A stretch of 8,221 nucleotides of DNA from positions 1-8,221 of the forward strand of contig CAJXTQ010000023.1 of the NCBI GenBank assembly GCA_913060985.1, read 5' to 3'. The stretch is from an uncultured Micrococcales bacterium. Lineage in GTDB: Bacteria; Actinomycetota; Actinomycetes; Actinomycetales; Microbacteriaceae. Of this stretch, positions 1 through 5,638 are shown in pieces (position 1 is the stretch's first letter; every line of letters begins with the position of its first letter). Both the position numbers and the translations under genes were made by a program. The notes beneath the pieces are model-generated. The model made no database searches, had not been told where the DNA came from, and saw only the letters and a program-made list of their open reading frames with translations.

Positions 1-11
1 ATTCTATGTTG

Positions 12-97
12 TGTCCGAGGGGGGACTTGAACCCCCACCCTCTTATTCGAGGACTAGCACCTCAAGCTAGCGCGTCTACCTATTCCGCCACCCGGAC
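12..97 (-). tRNA. tRNA-Leu, anticodon GAG
   Basis: The reverse complement folds as a class II (long variable arm) tRNA. The 7-bp acceptor stem is GTCCGGG paired with CTCGGAC, with one G-U pair. The anticodon stem CTAGC/GCTAG encloses the loop TTGAGGT, giving anticodon GAG (complement of positions 61-63), which reads CUC and CUU leucine codons. A variable arm with CCTC/GAGG complementarity follows, then a T arm with five G-C pairs around the loop TTCAAGT. The discriminator base is A, as expected for tRNA-Leu. CCA is not encoded: the bases after the discriminator read CAACAT, so the 3' end must be added by CCA-adding enzyme. The gene is divergent from the small-protein/uppP pair. Its promoter must lie within about 98-173 but I could not identify one; its terminator lies beyond the window edge. 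Confidence 0.97.
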
Positions 98-129
98 CGG
101 TGAGTGAGCCGCATAAATCTAACACGAAT

Positions 130-158
130 CCCAAATGCTTGGGGATAAGCAATTTGGG
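130..158 (+). promoter_or_regulatory. Strong hairpin in the leader of the small-protein/uppP pair
   Basis: CCCAAATGCTT (130-140) pairs with AAGCAATTTGGG (147-158) to give 11 base pairs with a single bulged A at 151 and a 6-base loop GGGGAT. No T-run follows on either strand, so it does not look like an intrinsic terminator. It ends 15 bases before the preferred ATG at 174, and its 3' arm includes the G-rich bases (156-159) that are the only purine-rich stretch near that start. An effect on translation initiation or mRNA stability is therefore conceivable but is inference. Its symmetry means it would also form in a minus-strand transcript upstream of the tRNA. A possible -10-like AT-rich stretch lies at 112-118, but no matching -35 is visible. 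Confidence 0.5.
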
Positions 159-173
159 GACTACCGTGTTGCT

Positions 174-377
174 ATGAGCGATTCACGTCAGGCTTTAGAG
201 AAGCTTATCAGCGCTTTGGAGAGACACTACGAGCTGATCAGTCAAAACCATGGCGGCAATGATGAAATCATCATTCAAGCCGTGGGCCAGATTGAAGATG
301 CTTTCTTGGACTACGAAGAGGCCATCGGTGATGAGTTCGATGAATTCCTGCCTTTGGAAATTGCTGAAGACGAATGA
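174..377 (+). CDS. Small acidic protein of unknown function, upstream of uppP
   Basis: This encodes 67 residues beginning MSDSRQALEKL. It is strongly acidic (many Glu/Asp, ending in EIAEDE), appears helical, and has no signal peptide, membrane segment, Cys motif or recognisable enzyme motif. I do not recognise its family with confidence. An in-frame ATG at 135 would add 13 residues, but that codon lies inside the stem of the 130-158 hairpin and has no Shine-Dalgarno sequence, so I prefer ATG 174. That start also has only a weak, distant purine tract (156-160). The stop codon overlaps the uppP start in an ATGA (374-377), which argues that it is a real, translationally coupled gene cotranscribed with uppP. 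Function unknown; most likely a soluble cytoplasmic protein. Confidence 0.75.
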   Translation: MSDSRQALEKLISALERHYELISQNHGGNDEIIIQAVGQIEDAFLDYEEAIGDEFDEFLPLEIAEDE

Positions 378-1186
378 GTTTTATTGAAGCCCTGATACTC
401 GGCTTAGTTCAGGGTCTTACCGAATTTCTGCCCGTATCTTCCTCGGCACACGTTCAAATAGCTCAAGAATTATTAGATTTGAGCGAGATCTCAAGACCTC
501 AACTAACCGCCTTTATCGCGATTATTCAACTAGGGACAGAATTGGCGGTGCTGCTTTATTTTGCAGGGGATATCGTTCGAATTATCAAAAGTTGGACCCA
601 AAACGGATTTCAGAAGTTTTCAAACCAGCCAACGGAATCCAGATTGGGTTGGCTGGTAATCATAGGAACAATTCCGATTGTTGCTCTCGGTCTTTTGTTT
701 GAATCTCAAATCGAAAACGAACTGAGAAGTCTTACGGTGATTGGACTCACGCTGATCATATTTGGTATAGCGCTCGGCCTTGCCGATTGGTTGGGTCCGA
801 AATCAAGAGAGATCTCTGAAATCCGGCTCAAAGACGGCGTGCTTATAGGCCTTGGGCAGGCGATGGCTTTGATACCCGGGGTTTCCAGATCCGGTGGTTC
901 AATAACGGTGGGCAGAATGCTAGGACTTACGCGTGAGGCGGCGACCAGGTTCAGTTTCCTAATTGCAATCCCAGCCGTATTGGGGGCGGGTTTTTATCAG
1001 TTCCTGAGTAGCTATGCCGATCTGCCAGCCGAGTTGCTTATTTCCACGCTTATTGCAACCGTTGTAAGTTTTCTGGTTGGTTACGCAGTGATTGCATTGC
1101 TGTTGGCTTATGTGAAGAGAGGCAGTTTTCTCCCATTTGTCATATGGCGAGTAGCTGTGGGTGTATTCGTTTTGACCCTGGTCTAG
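374..1186 (+). CDS. uppP: Undecaprenyl-diphosphatase UppP (BacA family)
   Basis: UppP is an integral membrane enzyme that dephosphorylates undecaprenyl pyrophosphate to undecaprenyl phosphate, recycling the lipid carrier for peptidoglycan and other envelope polymers; extra activity gives bacitracin resistance. The 270-residue length is normal for the family. The N-terminal signature QGLTEFLPVSSSAH (residues 13-26) contains the catalytic (E/Q)xxxE motif as Q13...E17, and H26. The second signature PGVSRSGGS (168-176) contains Arg172. Two mild departures are Ala25 where Gly is usual and Ser176 at the usual Thr position of PGxSRSxxT. Several hydrophobic helices cover the rest (about 45-65, 93-108, 118-138, 190-210, 220-245, 250-270). 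The start overlaps the preceding stop by 4 bp, so it is probably coupled to the small acidic protein. The stop codon is shared in part with the convergent PAC2 gene. Confidence 0.96.
   Translation: MSFIEALILGLVQGLTEFLPVSSSAHVQIAQELLDLSEISRPQLTAFIAIIQLGTELAVLLYFAGDIVRIIKSWTQNGFQKFSNQPTESRLGWLVIIGTIPIVALGLLFESQIENELRSLTVIGLTLIIFGIALGLADWLGPKSREISEIRLKDGVLIGLGQAMALIPGVSRSGGSITVGRMLGLTREAATRFSFLIAIPAVLGAGFYQFLSSYADLPAELLISTLIATVVSFLVGYAVIALLLAYVKRGSFLPFVIWRVAVGVFVLTLV
1183..1186. other. CTAG: overlapping stop codons of two convergent genes
   Basis: The palindrome CTAG supplies TAG on the plus strand (1184-1186, end of uppP) and TAG on the minus strand (1183-1185, end of the PAC2 gene). The two genes therefore overlap tail to tail by 4 bp with no intergenic DNA. 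I see no hairpin followed by a T-run on either side, so each transcript must terminate inside the opposing gene or by another mechanism. Confidence 0.9.
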
Positions 1187-2049
1187 AACCCTTTGCCCTC
1201 ATCAGGTTTGTCTTTGTTTTGCTGAAGATACTTCTCAAATTCGAAAGCTAGCGCTTCGCCGTCAATCTGTTCACTATCCATCGAGTCTCTCCGCTGCTCA
1301 AGCGATTCGATGTAATTCGCCATCTCGTCATCTTGTTCAGCGACTTCATCTATTCCGCGTTCCCACTCAAATGACTGCTCGGCAAGGCTTGAGCTGTCGA
1401 GACCTGCGGCCACGACATCCTCGACCGATTGCAAGAGAGCAAGGGCCGCCTTTGGGGCGGGGGTGTTGTGGACATAGTGTGGAACAGCCGCCCAAAAACT
1501 TAGAAATGGGATGTTTTCAAGCTGCAACCTTTCGGCAATAATGCTCAGAATGCCGACCGGACCTTCATATTGAGGCAGCTCCGCGCCATGAATATCTCTA
1601 ACTTCTTTGTAAGGAGAGCTTTTGAAAACCTGGATCGGACGTGAGTGAGGAACATCGGCAAGCATTGCCCCCAGAAACAAAACCGTTTCAATGTCTCTGT
1701 CCTCAATAAACTCCATGATTTCATCGGCGAACGCTCTCCACTTGCGAGAGGGCTCAGGGCCGGTCAGAACAAAAAGGTTGGCCATTTTTGGAAATGCCTC
1801 AATAACTTCGTTTGTGGCGCCAATAAGTTCAGTCGTAGGCCAAATCAGTTCTCTTTTTCCATCCTCAACATTTTTGACAATCGGTCGCGAAAACTGAAAG
1901 TCGTAATAATCCTCCGGGTCGATGCTCTCCAGCACCATCCCGCCGATCTGGGTGACGATCTCATTTGCGGCCAGGGTCGCCCCCTCTGCCGCGTCGTTCC
2001 AACCCTCAAAAGCTATTACAAGGGTTCTGGAGTCAAAAATTGAAGTCAA
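1183..2049 (-). CDS. PAC2 family protein
   Basis: The 288-residue protein matches the PAC2 fold family (named after eukaryotic proteasome assembly chaperone 2). The telling N-terminal segment is LVIAFEGWNDAAEGA (residues 10-24), followed by family-like stretches such as LIWPTTELIGATNEV and the central FLGAMLADVPHSRP. The C-terminal third (about 225-288) is acidic and probably helical, as in actinobacterial members. The biochemical role of bacterial PAC2 proteins is not settled; despite the name there is no good evidence that they assemble proteasomes, and no proteasome gene is in this window. The start is TTG at 2049. It is the only ATG/GTG/TTG between the upstream in-frame stop and the conserved domain, and GGAAAGG lies 5 bases before it. 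It is divergent from the HAD gene and convergent with uppP, so it appears monocistronic. Confidence 0.88.
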   Translation of the reverse strand: MTSIFDSRTLVIAFEGWNDAAEGATLAANEIVTQIGGMVLESIDPEDYYDFQFSRPIVKNVEDGKRELIWPTTELIGATNEVIEAFPKMANLFVLTGPEPSRKWRAFADEIMEFIEDRDIETVLFLGAMLADVPHSRPIQVFKSSPYKEVRDIHGAELPQYEGPVGILSIIAERLQLENIPFLSFWAAVPHYVHNTPAPKAALALLQSVEDVVAAGLDSSSLAEQSFEWERGIDEVAEQDDEMANYIESLEQRRDSMDSEQIDGEALAFEFEKYLQQNKDKPDEGKGF

Positions 2050-2106
2050 GCCGACCTTTCCGTTGCCCTGAAACTCTAATTCATTCGCAGACTAAACTCA
2101 TAGGCG
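2050..2106. promoter_or_regulatory. Divergent promoter region between the PAC2 and HAD genes
   Basis: These 57 bp are the only non-coding DNA between the two divergent starts, so they should carry both promoters unless one lies inside a coding region. On the plus strand TCTAAT (2075-2080) matches a -10 box at 5 of 6 positions, but no -35 is visible at the right distance. On the minus strand TAGAGT (2078 to 2073) with ATGAGT 17 bases upstream is a weak candidate pair. I saw nothing resembling the PafBC-dependent RecA-NDp promoter motif here. Location is inferred from gene orientation; the boxes are tentative. Confidence 0.4.
2055..2061 (-). promoter_or_regulatory. Ribosome binding site for the PAC2 gene (supports TTG start)
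   Basis: On the minus strand this reads GGAAAGG, five bases before the TTG codon at 2049. It supports the non-ATG start. Confidence 0.65.
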
Positions 2107-2778
2107 ATGACAAAACAAACCTTTCAGGCAGTTCTTTGGGATATGGACGGAACACTGGTAGACACAGAACCCTACTGGCTGAAAAGCGAGCAAGCATTTG
2201 CAGAACGCCACAACGCTGATTGGGAGTTCGGGGATGTCGAGCAATTTATTGGGTACTCGCTCTATGACACTGCCGATATCCTTCGGAAAAAGTTCAACCT
2301 GCAGGACTACACGGATCAACAAATAATCGACGAGCTGACAGTCGGGGTTGTTGAGCAAATTGAGGATAAGTTGCCTTTTAGACCAGGAGCGCTTGAACTT
2401 TTATTAGAACTGAGGCAGAAACAAATTCCAACCGCACTTGTCACCATGAGCATGAGTGAGATGGCGAAAAGCGTTGTCAGTCGAATTCCTTTCAAGGCTT
2501 TTGATGTGGTTTTAGGAGGAGACCAGGTGCAGTTTGGCAAGCCACATCCTGAGCCCTACATAACCGCAGCCGAGAAACTGGGGTTTGACCCTGCTGAGTG
2601 CATAGCCTTGGAGGATAGTAAAACTGGTCTCACAAGTGCAGAAACCGCAGGCACGGTGGCCATTGGAATTCCACACATAGCAAAGATTCCAACCCAACCT
2701 GGAAGAATTCTGATTGACTCCCTCTCAGGCGTCGATGTCGCCAAATTGCAAGAGATTTATGAGGCAAACCGTGGATAG
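2107..2778 (+). CDS. HAD superfamily hydrolase, beta-phosphoglucomutase/phosphatase-like
   Basis: This is a 223-residue soluble protein with all four haloacid dehalogenase superfamily motifs. Motif I is DMDGT (12-16), with nucleophile Asp12 and acid/base Asp14. Motif II is the Thr of VTMS (Thr113). Motif III is Lys145 in GKPHPEP. Motif IV is EDS (169-171), binding Mg2+. The helical insert between motif I and motif II (about 17-95) is a C1 cap, typical of the subfamily containing beta-phosphoglucomutase and small sugar-phosphate phosphatases. Substrate cannot be deduced from sequence. The start at 2107 is firm because the next Met lies within motif I; the Shine-Dalgarno sequence is weak. It is the first gene of the nine-gene plus-strand train and overlaps trmI by 8 bp. 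Confidence 0.92.
   Translation: MTKQTFQAVLWDMDGTLVDTEPYWLKSEQAFAERHNADWEFGDVEQFIGYSLYDTADILRKKFNLQDYTDQQIIDELTVGVVEQIEDKLPFRPGALELLLELRQKQIPTALVTMSMSEMAKSVVSRIPFKAFDVVLGGDQVQFGKPHPEPYITAAEKLGFDPAECIALEDSKTGLTSAETAGTVAIGIPHIAKIPTQPGRILIDSLSGVDVAKLQEIYEANRG
2761..2764 (+). promoter_or_regulatory. Ribosome binding site for trmI (supports GTG start)
   Basis: GAGG ends six bases before the GTG at 2771, ideal spacing. It favours that codon over the in-frame ATG at 2759, which has only a weak AAGAGAT upstream, and over the ATG at 2714. Confidence 0.55.
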
Positions 2779-3766
2779 GCCAGAAATTTTTCAAACGGGC
2801 GACCGGGTGCAACTAACCGGACCAAAAGGTCGATTGAATACTTTTACCCTGAGTCCTGGGGGCAAATGGGGCTCCCATAAAGGTGAGATTCTTCATGATC
2901 AAATTATTGGAATAGCCGAGGGAAGTGTCATTACCAACTCGGCTGGCGTTGAGTATTTGGCACTCAAGCCATTGCTAACTGATTTCGTTCTTTCTATGCC
3001 CAGAGGTGCGAACATCATCTACCCGAAGGATGCTGGCCAGATTATTACCCAGGGGGATATTTTCCCTGGAGCAAAGGTTGTCGAGGCTGGGGTTGGCTCT
3101 GGAGGACTAGCAAGCTACTTGCTAAGAGCAATTGGCAAAGATGGTCAGCTGATGAGCTTTGAGAAACGTGATGAGTTTGCTCAAATTGCCGAATCCAATG
3201 TTGTCACCGAGCTGGGCCATAAGCCAAAAAACTGGTCAATAACGGTTGGTGCCCTGGAGCAGGAACTTCCCAAGAAGGTCAAGCCAGGGAGTGTTGACAG
3301 GGTGGTTCTTGACATGCTTTCCCCGTGGAATTGCATAAATGAAGTCAGTGAGGCTCTAAGGCCCGGGGGAGTGCTGGTGGTTTATGTAGCTACCGTCACC
3401 CAATTATCCAGAGTCACTCAGGCAATCGAGCAAACCTCTGGCTACACCGCTCCCGTTGCTCAAGAAACCATGGTCAGAGGTTGGCATGTGCAAGGACTGG
3501 CGGTTAGGCCCGAACACAGAATGATTGCTCATACGGGTTTTTTGGTGTTTGCAAGACGACTGGCCCCGAACACCGTTTTGCCGAAATTCAAAACCACTCG
3601 AGCAAGCAAGACCCAATACTCGGAAGAGGATCTAGAAATATGGACTCCGGAGGCTTTGGGGGAGCCGAATGCTAGTCCGAAAAAAATACGCAAGAATGTA
3701 CGTAAGGCGGACGCCGCAAAGCAAGCAAAACTATCCAAAGGTGGTAAAGACATTGAAGAAAACTAG
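2771..3766 (+). CDS. trmI: tRNA (adenine-58-N1)-methyltransferase TrmI
   Basis: TrmI is a class I SAM-dependent methyltransferase that makes m1A58 in the T loop of tRNAs, acting as a homotetramer in bacteria. From the GTG start it is 331 residues. A small N-terminal beta domain (about 1-70) precedes the catalytic Rossmann fold. SAM motif I is VEAGVGSGG (104-112), the ribose-binding acidic residue is Glu131 in SFEKRD, and the catalytic-loop signature VLDMLSPW (169-176) contains the family's conserved Asp171. The segment RPGGVLVVYV (187-196) is also typical. The C-terminal tail after about residue 300 is Lys/Arg-rich and likely disordered, possibly aiding tRNA binding. GTG 2771 is preferred because GAGG is well placed and residues upstream look unrelated to the family; ATG 2759 is the alternative. 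It overlaps the HAD gene by 8 bp and the FKBP gene by 14 bp. Confidence 0.94.
   Translation: MDRPEIFQTGDRVQLTGPKGRLNTFTLSPGGKWGSHKGEILHDQIIGIAEGSVITNSAGVEYLALKPLLTDFVLSMPRGANIIYPKDAGQIITQGDIFPGAKVVEAGVGSGGLASYLLRAIGKDGQLMSFEKRDEFAQIAESNVVTELGHKPKNWSITVGALEQELPKKVKPGSVDRVVLDMLSPWNCINEVSEALRPGGVLVVYVATVTQLSRVTQAIEQTSGYTAPVAQETMVRGWHVQGLAVRPEHRMIAHTGFLVFARRLAPNTVLPKFKTTRASKTQYSEEDLEIWTPEALGEPNASPKKIRKNVRKADAAKQAKLSKGGKDIEEN
3737..3744 (+). promoter_or_regulatory. Ribosome binding site for the FKBP lipoprotein gene (supports TTG start)
   Basis: AAAGGTGG differs at one base from an ideal AAAGGAGG and ends eight bases before TTG 3753. The upstream alternative GTG 3741 lies inside this site, and ATG 3669/3696 would put a long charged extension before the signal peptide. 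Confidence 0.6.
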
Positions 3767-4706
3767 TTCACTGGCAGCCCTTGCCCTACCCGCAGTGATG
3801 CTTGCTGGCTGCGCTCCTGCCGAATCTGCAGTTGAGCAGTCTGATTTCCTTTGCGACCCCGCTCCAAGTGGTGAGGCTAGCGAGGTTATTGAAATCACCG
3901 GCGAAAAAGATGGGGATATTGAATTAGTCTTCCCAACACCACTAAATACCGATTCCACCCAAACCACCATCATTGAGTCAGGAGAGGGTAGAGAGTTCAC
4001 TGGGGAGGCGTTGGGCAGATTCCAGTATTCGATATACAACGGCTCAACTGGTGAATCAATCGGCTCCACGGGTTTCGCGGGCGATCAACTGGCTAAGGTC
4101 TTCGCCACCGCCGATGGAATCCCTGATTTTTGTTCAGCGCTAACAGGTGTTCCTATGGGGAGCAGTTTGGTCACAGTCTTTACGCCACAGGACTTTCACA
4201 ACGGTCAGGGCAACCCAGACTTTGGAATTGGAGCTGAGGATTCAGTTGTGATGTATGTAGAGCTAGAGGACTTTGCATATCCTCGGGCAACCGGCGAGGC
4301 ACAAGCGCAGCAAGCTGGCTATCCCACCGTAGTTCTCACATCAACTGGTCAGCCAGGAATTCAACCGCTTGAGAGCGATGCTCCGGAGGAATTCAAGCGA
4401 AACATCTTGATTGAAGGTTCTGGTGAAGAGGTGCAAATCGGCGATGTTGTGAATGTTCACTACTCAGGTTGGACCTGGGAGGGTGTCCAGTTTGATTCAA
4501 GCTGGGATCGTTTGCGGCCAGCTGAGTTCACTGTCACCCCGCAGAGCCTGATCCAGGGTTTTGTAGAGGCACTTGAAGGGGTCAAAGTGGGTTCACAGGT
4601 GATTGCAGTTATACCCCCAGAGCTTGGTTACGGGGATACCGGCACCGGGACTATACCTGGCGGCGCAACTCTGGTTTTTGTTGTAGACGTGCTTTCAATT
4701 GACTGA
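3753..4706 (+). CDS. FKBP-type peptidyl-prolyl cis-trans isomerase lipoprotein
   Basis: From TTG the product is 317 residues. It opens with a lipoprotein signal peptide: Lys2-Lys3, a hydrophobic stretch, then lipobox LAGC with Cys20 as the lipidated residue. The mature protein should be anchored on the outer face of the cytoplasmic membrane. The C-terminal domain (about 200-317) is a canonical FKBP fold that catalyses proline isomerisation: GDVVNVHYSGW (Tyr227), QFDSSWD (Phe237, Asp238), LIQGF (Ile257), IPPELGYG (Tyr283) and GATLVFVVDVL. Phe260 replaces the Trp common at the pocket floor. Residues about 70-165 look like a second, degenerate FKBP domain lacking these pocket residues. Cys34 and Cys127 are the only other cysteines and could form a disulfide. 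The start is chosen from the ribosome binding site and signal peptide. It overlaps trmI by 14 bp and pafB by 1 bp (TGATG). Likely role: folding of exported proteins. Confidence 0.92.
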   Translation: MKKTSSLAALALPAVMLAGCAPAESAVEQSDFLCDPAPSGEASEVIEITGEKDGDIELVFPTPLNTDSTQTTIIESGEGREFTGEALGRFQYSIYNGSTGESIGSTGFAGDQLAKVFATADGIPDFCSALTGVPMGSSLVTVFTPQDFHNGQGNPDFGIGAEDSVVMYVELEDFAYPRATGEAQAQQAGYPTVVLTSTGQPGIQPLESDAPEEFKRNILIEGSGEEVQIGDVVNVHYSGWTWEGVQFDSSWDRLRPAEFTVTPQSLIQGFVEALEGVKVGSQVIAVIPPELGYGDTGTGTIPGGATLVFVVDVLSID

Positions 4707-5638
4707 TGGAAAAGGCATCTCAGACTGAGCGACTACTGAACCTAGTCTGTGTCTTGCTAACCAGTGAAATTGGACTCACTAAAACAGAGATTTACCAATC
4801 GGTTCGCGGCTATCAGCAAAAATCCGACGGCAATCCTGAGAGCCTCATAAAACTTTTTGAAAGAGACAAAAACCTCATTCGCGAGTATGGAGTTCAGCTT
4901 GTAAGCGACAAAGAGGAAAACCATCAAAATGCTCGATACAAAATAGCCGACGGAGAGTTTGCGTGGCCTGAGGATCTTGAATTATCGGGTAGGCAGTTGG
5001 AGCTTCTGGAATTGGCGGCGATGGCGTGGTCAAAAACATCAATTCAAAACTGGGCCGATTTTGGACTGATAAAACTTAGGGCACTCGGACACAATGTTGA
5101 TCACTCAATTATTGGCATCGCACCAAGAATCACAACTGCTGATCAAAATTTCGAATCTCTTTCAAAGGCAATCTTGGACAGAGTGGCTGTAGGTTTCAAC
5201 TACATCAAGCTGGACTCAAAAGAACCTGAAAAAAAGACTGTTGTTCCCGGAAAAATAAGGAATATCGAGGGTGAGTGGGTGCTACTGGCCAAAGATATAG
5301 CTACTGACGAAGTGAAAAACTACCTGCTTAGGCGAATTGTCTCTGATGTCCAATTTGGGGAGCCTGCAGCAGAAATATCACCATCTGAGCTTGAAGAAGC
5401 GGAGACTGAGCTTGAGAGGTTCATAGGCAGCAACAAGGCCACCCTGCTAATCAGGCCGGACTCAGAGGCTGAATTCAGGTATGGGAAATCTGGCGAAATT
5501 CAGCTCAACTTTATGGATCAGGAGCTACTTGCCGAGGACATCCTGGACTTGGCGGGCGATATCAGAGTTTTAGCTCCAGAATCTCTGAAAAGCAGGGTTG
5601 ACAACGCGATAAGAAGGGTCGTGAACGATCATGCCTAG
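4706..5638 (+). CDS. pafB: WYL-domain transcription factor PafB
   Basis: PafB and PafC act together as a transcriptional activator of the mycobacterial DNA-damage response (LexA/RecA-independent branch); the name comes from their location after the Pup ligase gene pafA. The 310-residue protein has an N-terminal winged helix-turn-helix (about 8-65), with the TERLLNLVCVLLTS opening typical of PafB. A WYL domain follows (about 145-215) and a C-terminal extension domain (about 235-310). The signature is altered: GEWVLLAKD (189-197) has W-V-L instead of W-Y-L, and NYLLRRIV (205-212) lacks the usual Arg before the Phe/Tyr. Divergence of the PafB WYL motif is plausible because PafC here keeps a better one. 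It overlaps FKBP by 1 bp and pafC by 8 bp. There is little Shine-Dalgarno sequence, so translation probably depends on reinitiation from the preceding gene. Confidence 0.88.
   Translation: MEKASQTERLLNLVCVLLTSEIGLTKTEIYQSVRGYQQKSDGNPESLIKLFERDKNLIREYGVQLVSDKEENHQNARYKIADGEFAWPEDLELSGRQLELLELAAMAWSKTSIQNWADFGLIKLRALGHNVDHSIIGIAPRITTADQNFESLSKAILDRVAVGFNYIKLDSKEPEKKTVVPGKIRNIEGEWVLLAKDIATDEVKNYLLRRIVSDVQFGEPAAEISPSELEEAETELERFIGSNKATLLIRPDSEAEFRYGKSGEIQLNFMDQELLAEDILDLAGDIRVLAPESLKSRVDNAIRRVVNDHA

Noticed and set aside
135..173. N-terminal extension of the small acidic protein from ATG 135.
   Set aside because: The ATG is inside the stem of the 130-158 hairpin with no ribosome binding site, and the 13 extra residues do not resemble the rest of the protein.
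1187..1240. T-rich stretch (TTTGTCTTTGTTTT near 1206-1219) after uppP considered as a terminator.
   Set aside because: No stem-loop precedes it, only 3-4 bp chance complementarity, and it lies inside the PAC2 coding sequence.
1645..2043. Plus-strand open frame of 132 codons opposite the PAC2 gene.
   Set aside because: It is antisense to a clear conserved gene, and its Arg/Asn/Cys-rich composition resembles no known protein; treated as a shadow frame.
2474..2495. TTGTCAGTC, close to the TTGTCRGTG half of the PafBC-dependent RecA-NDp promoter motif.
   Set aside because: It lies inside the HAD coding sequence, mismatches the last base, and no TAnnnT -10 element follows at the 8-base spacing (the bases there read TTCAAG). 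No gene starts nearby.
2714..2770. N-terminal extension of TrmI from ATG 2714.
   Set aside because: It would overlap the HAD gene by 65 bp, has no ribosome binding site, and adds residues unlike the family; GTG 2771 with GAGG six bases upstream fits better.
3669..3752. N-terminal extension of the FKBP lipoprotein from ATG 3669 or ATG 3696.
   Set aside because: It would place a long basic extension before the signal peptide, deep inside trmI. TTG 3753 has a near-ideal ribosome binding site and gives a textbook lipoprotein leader.
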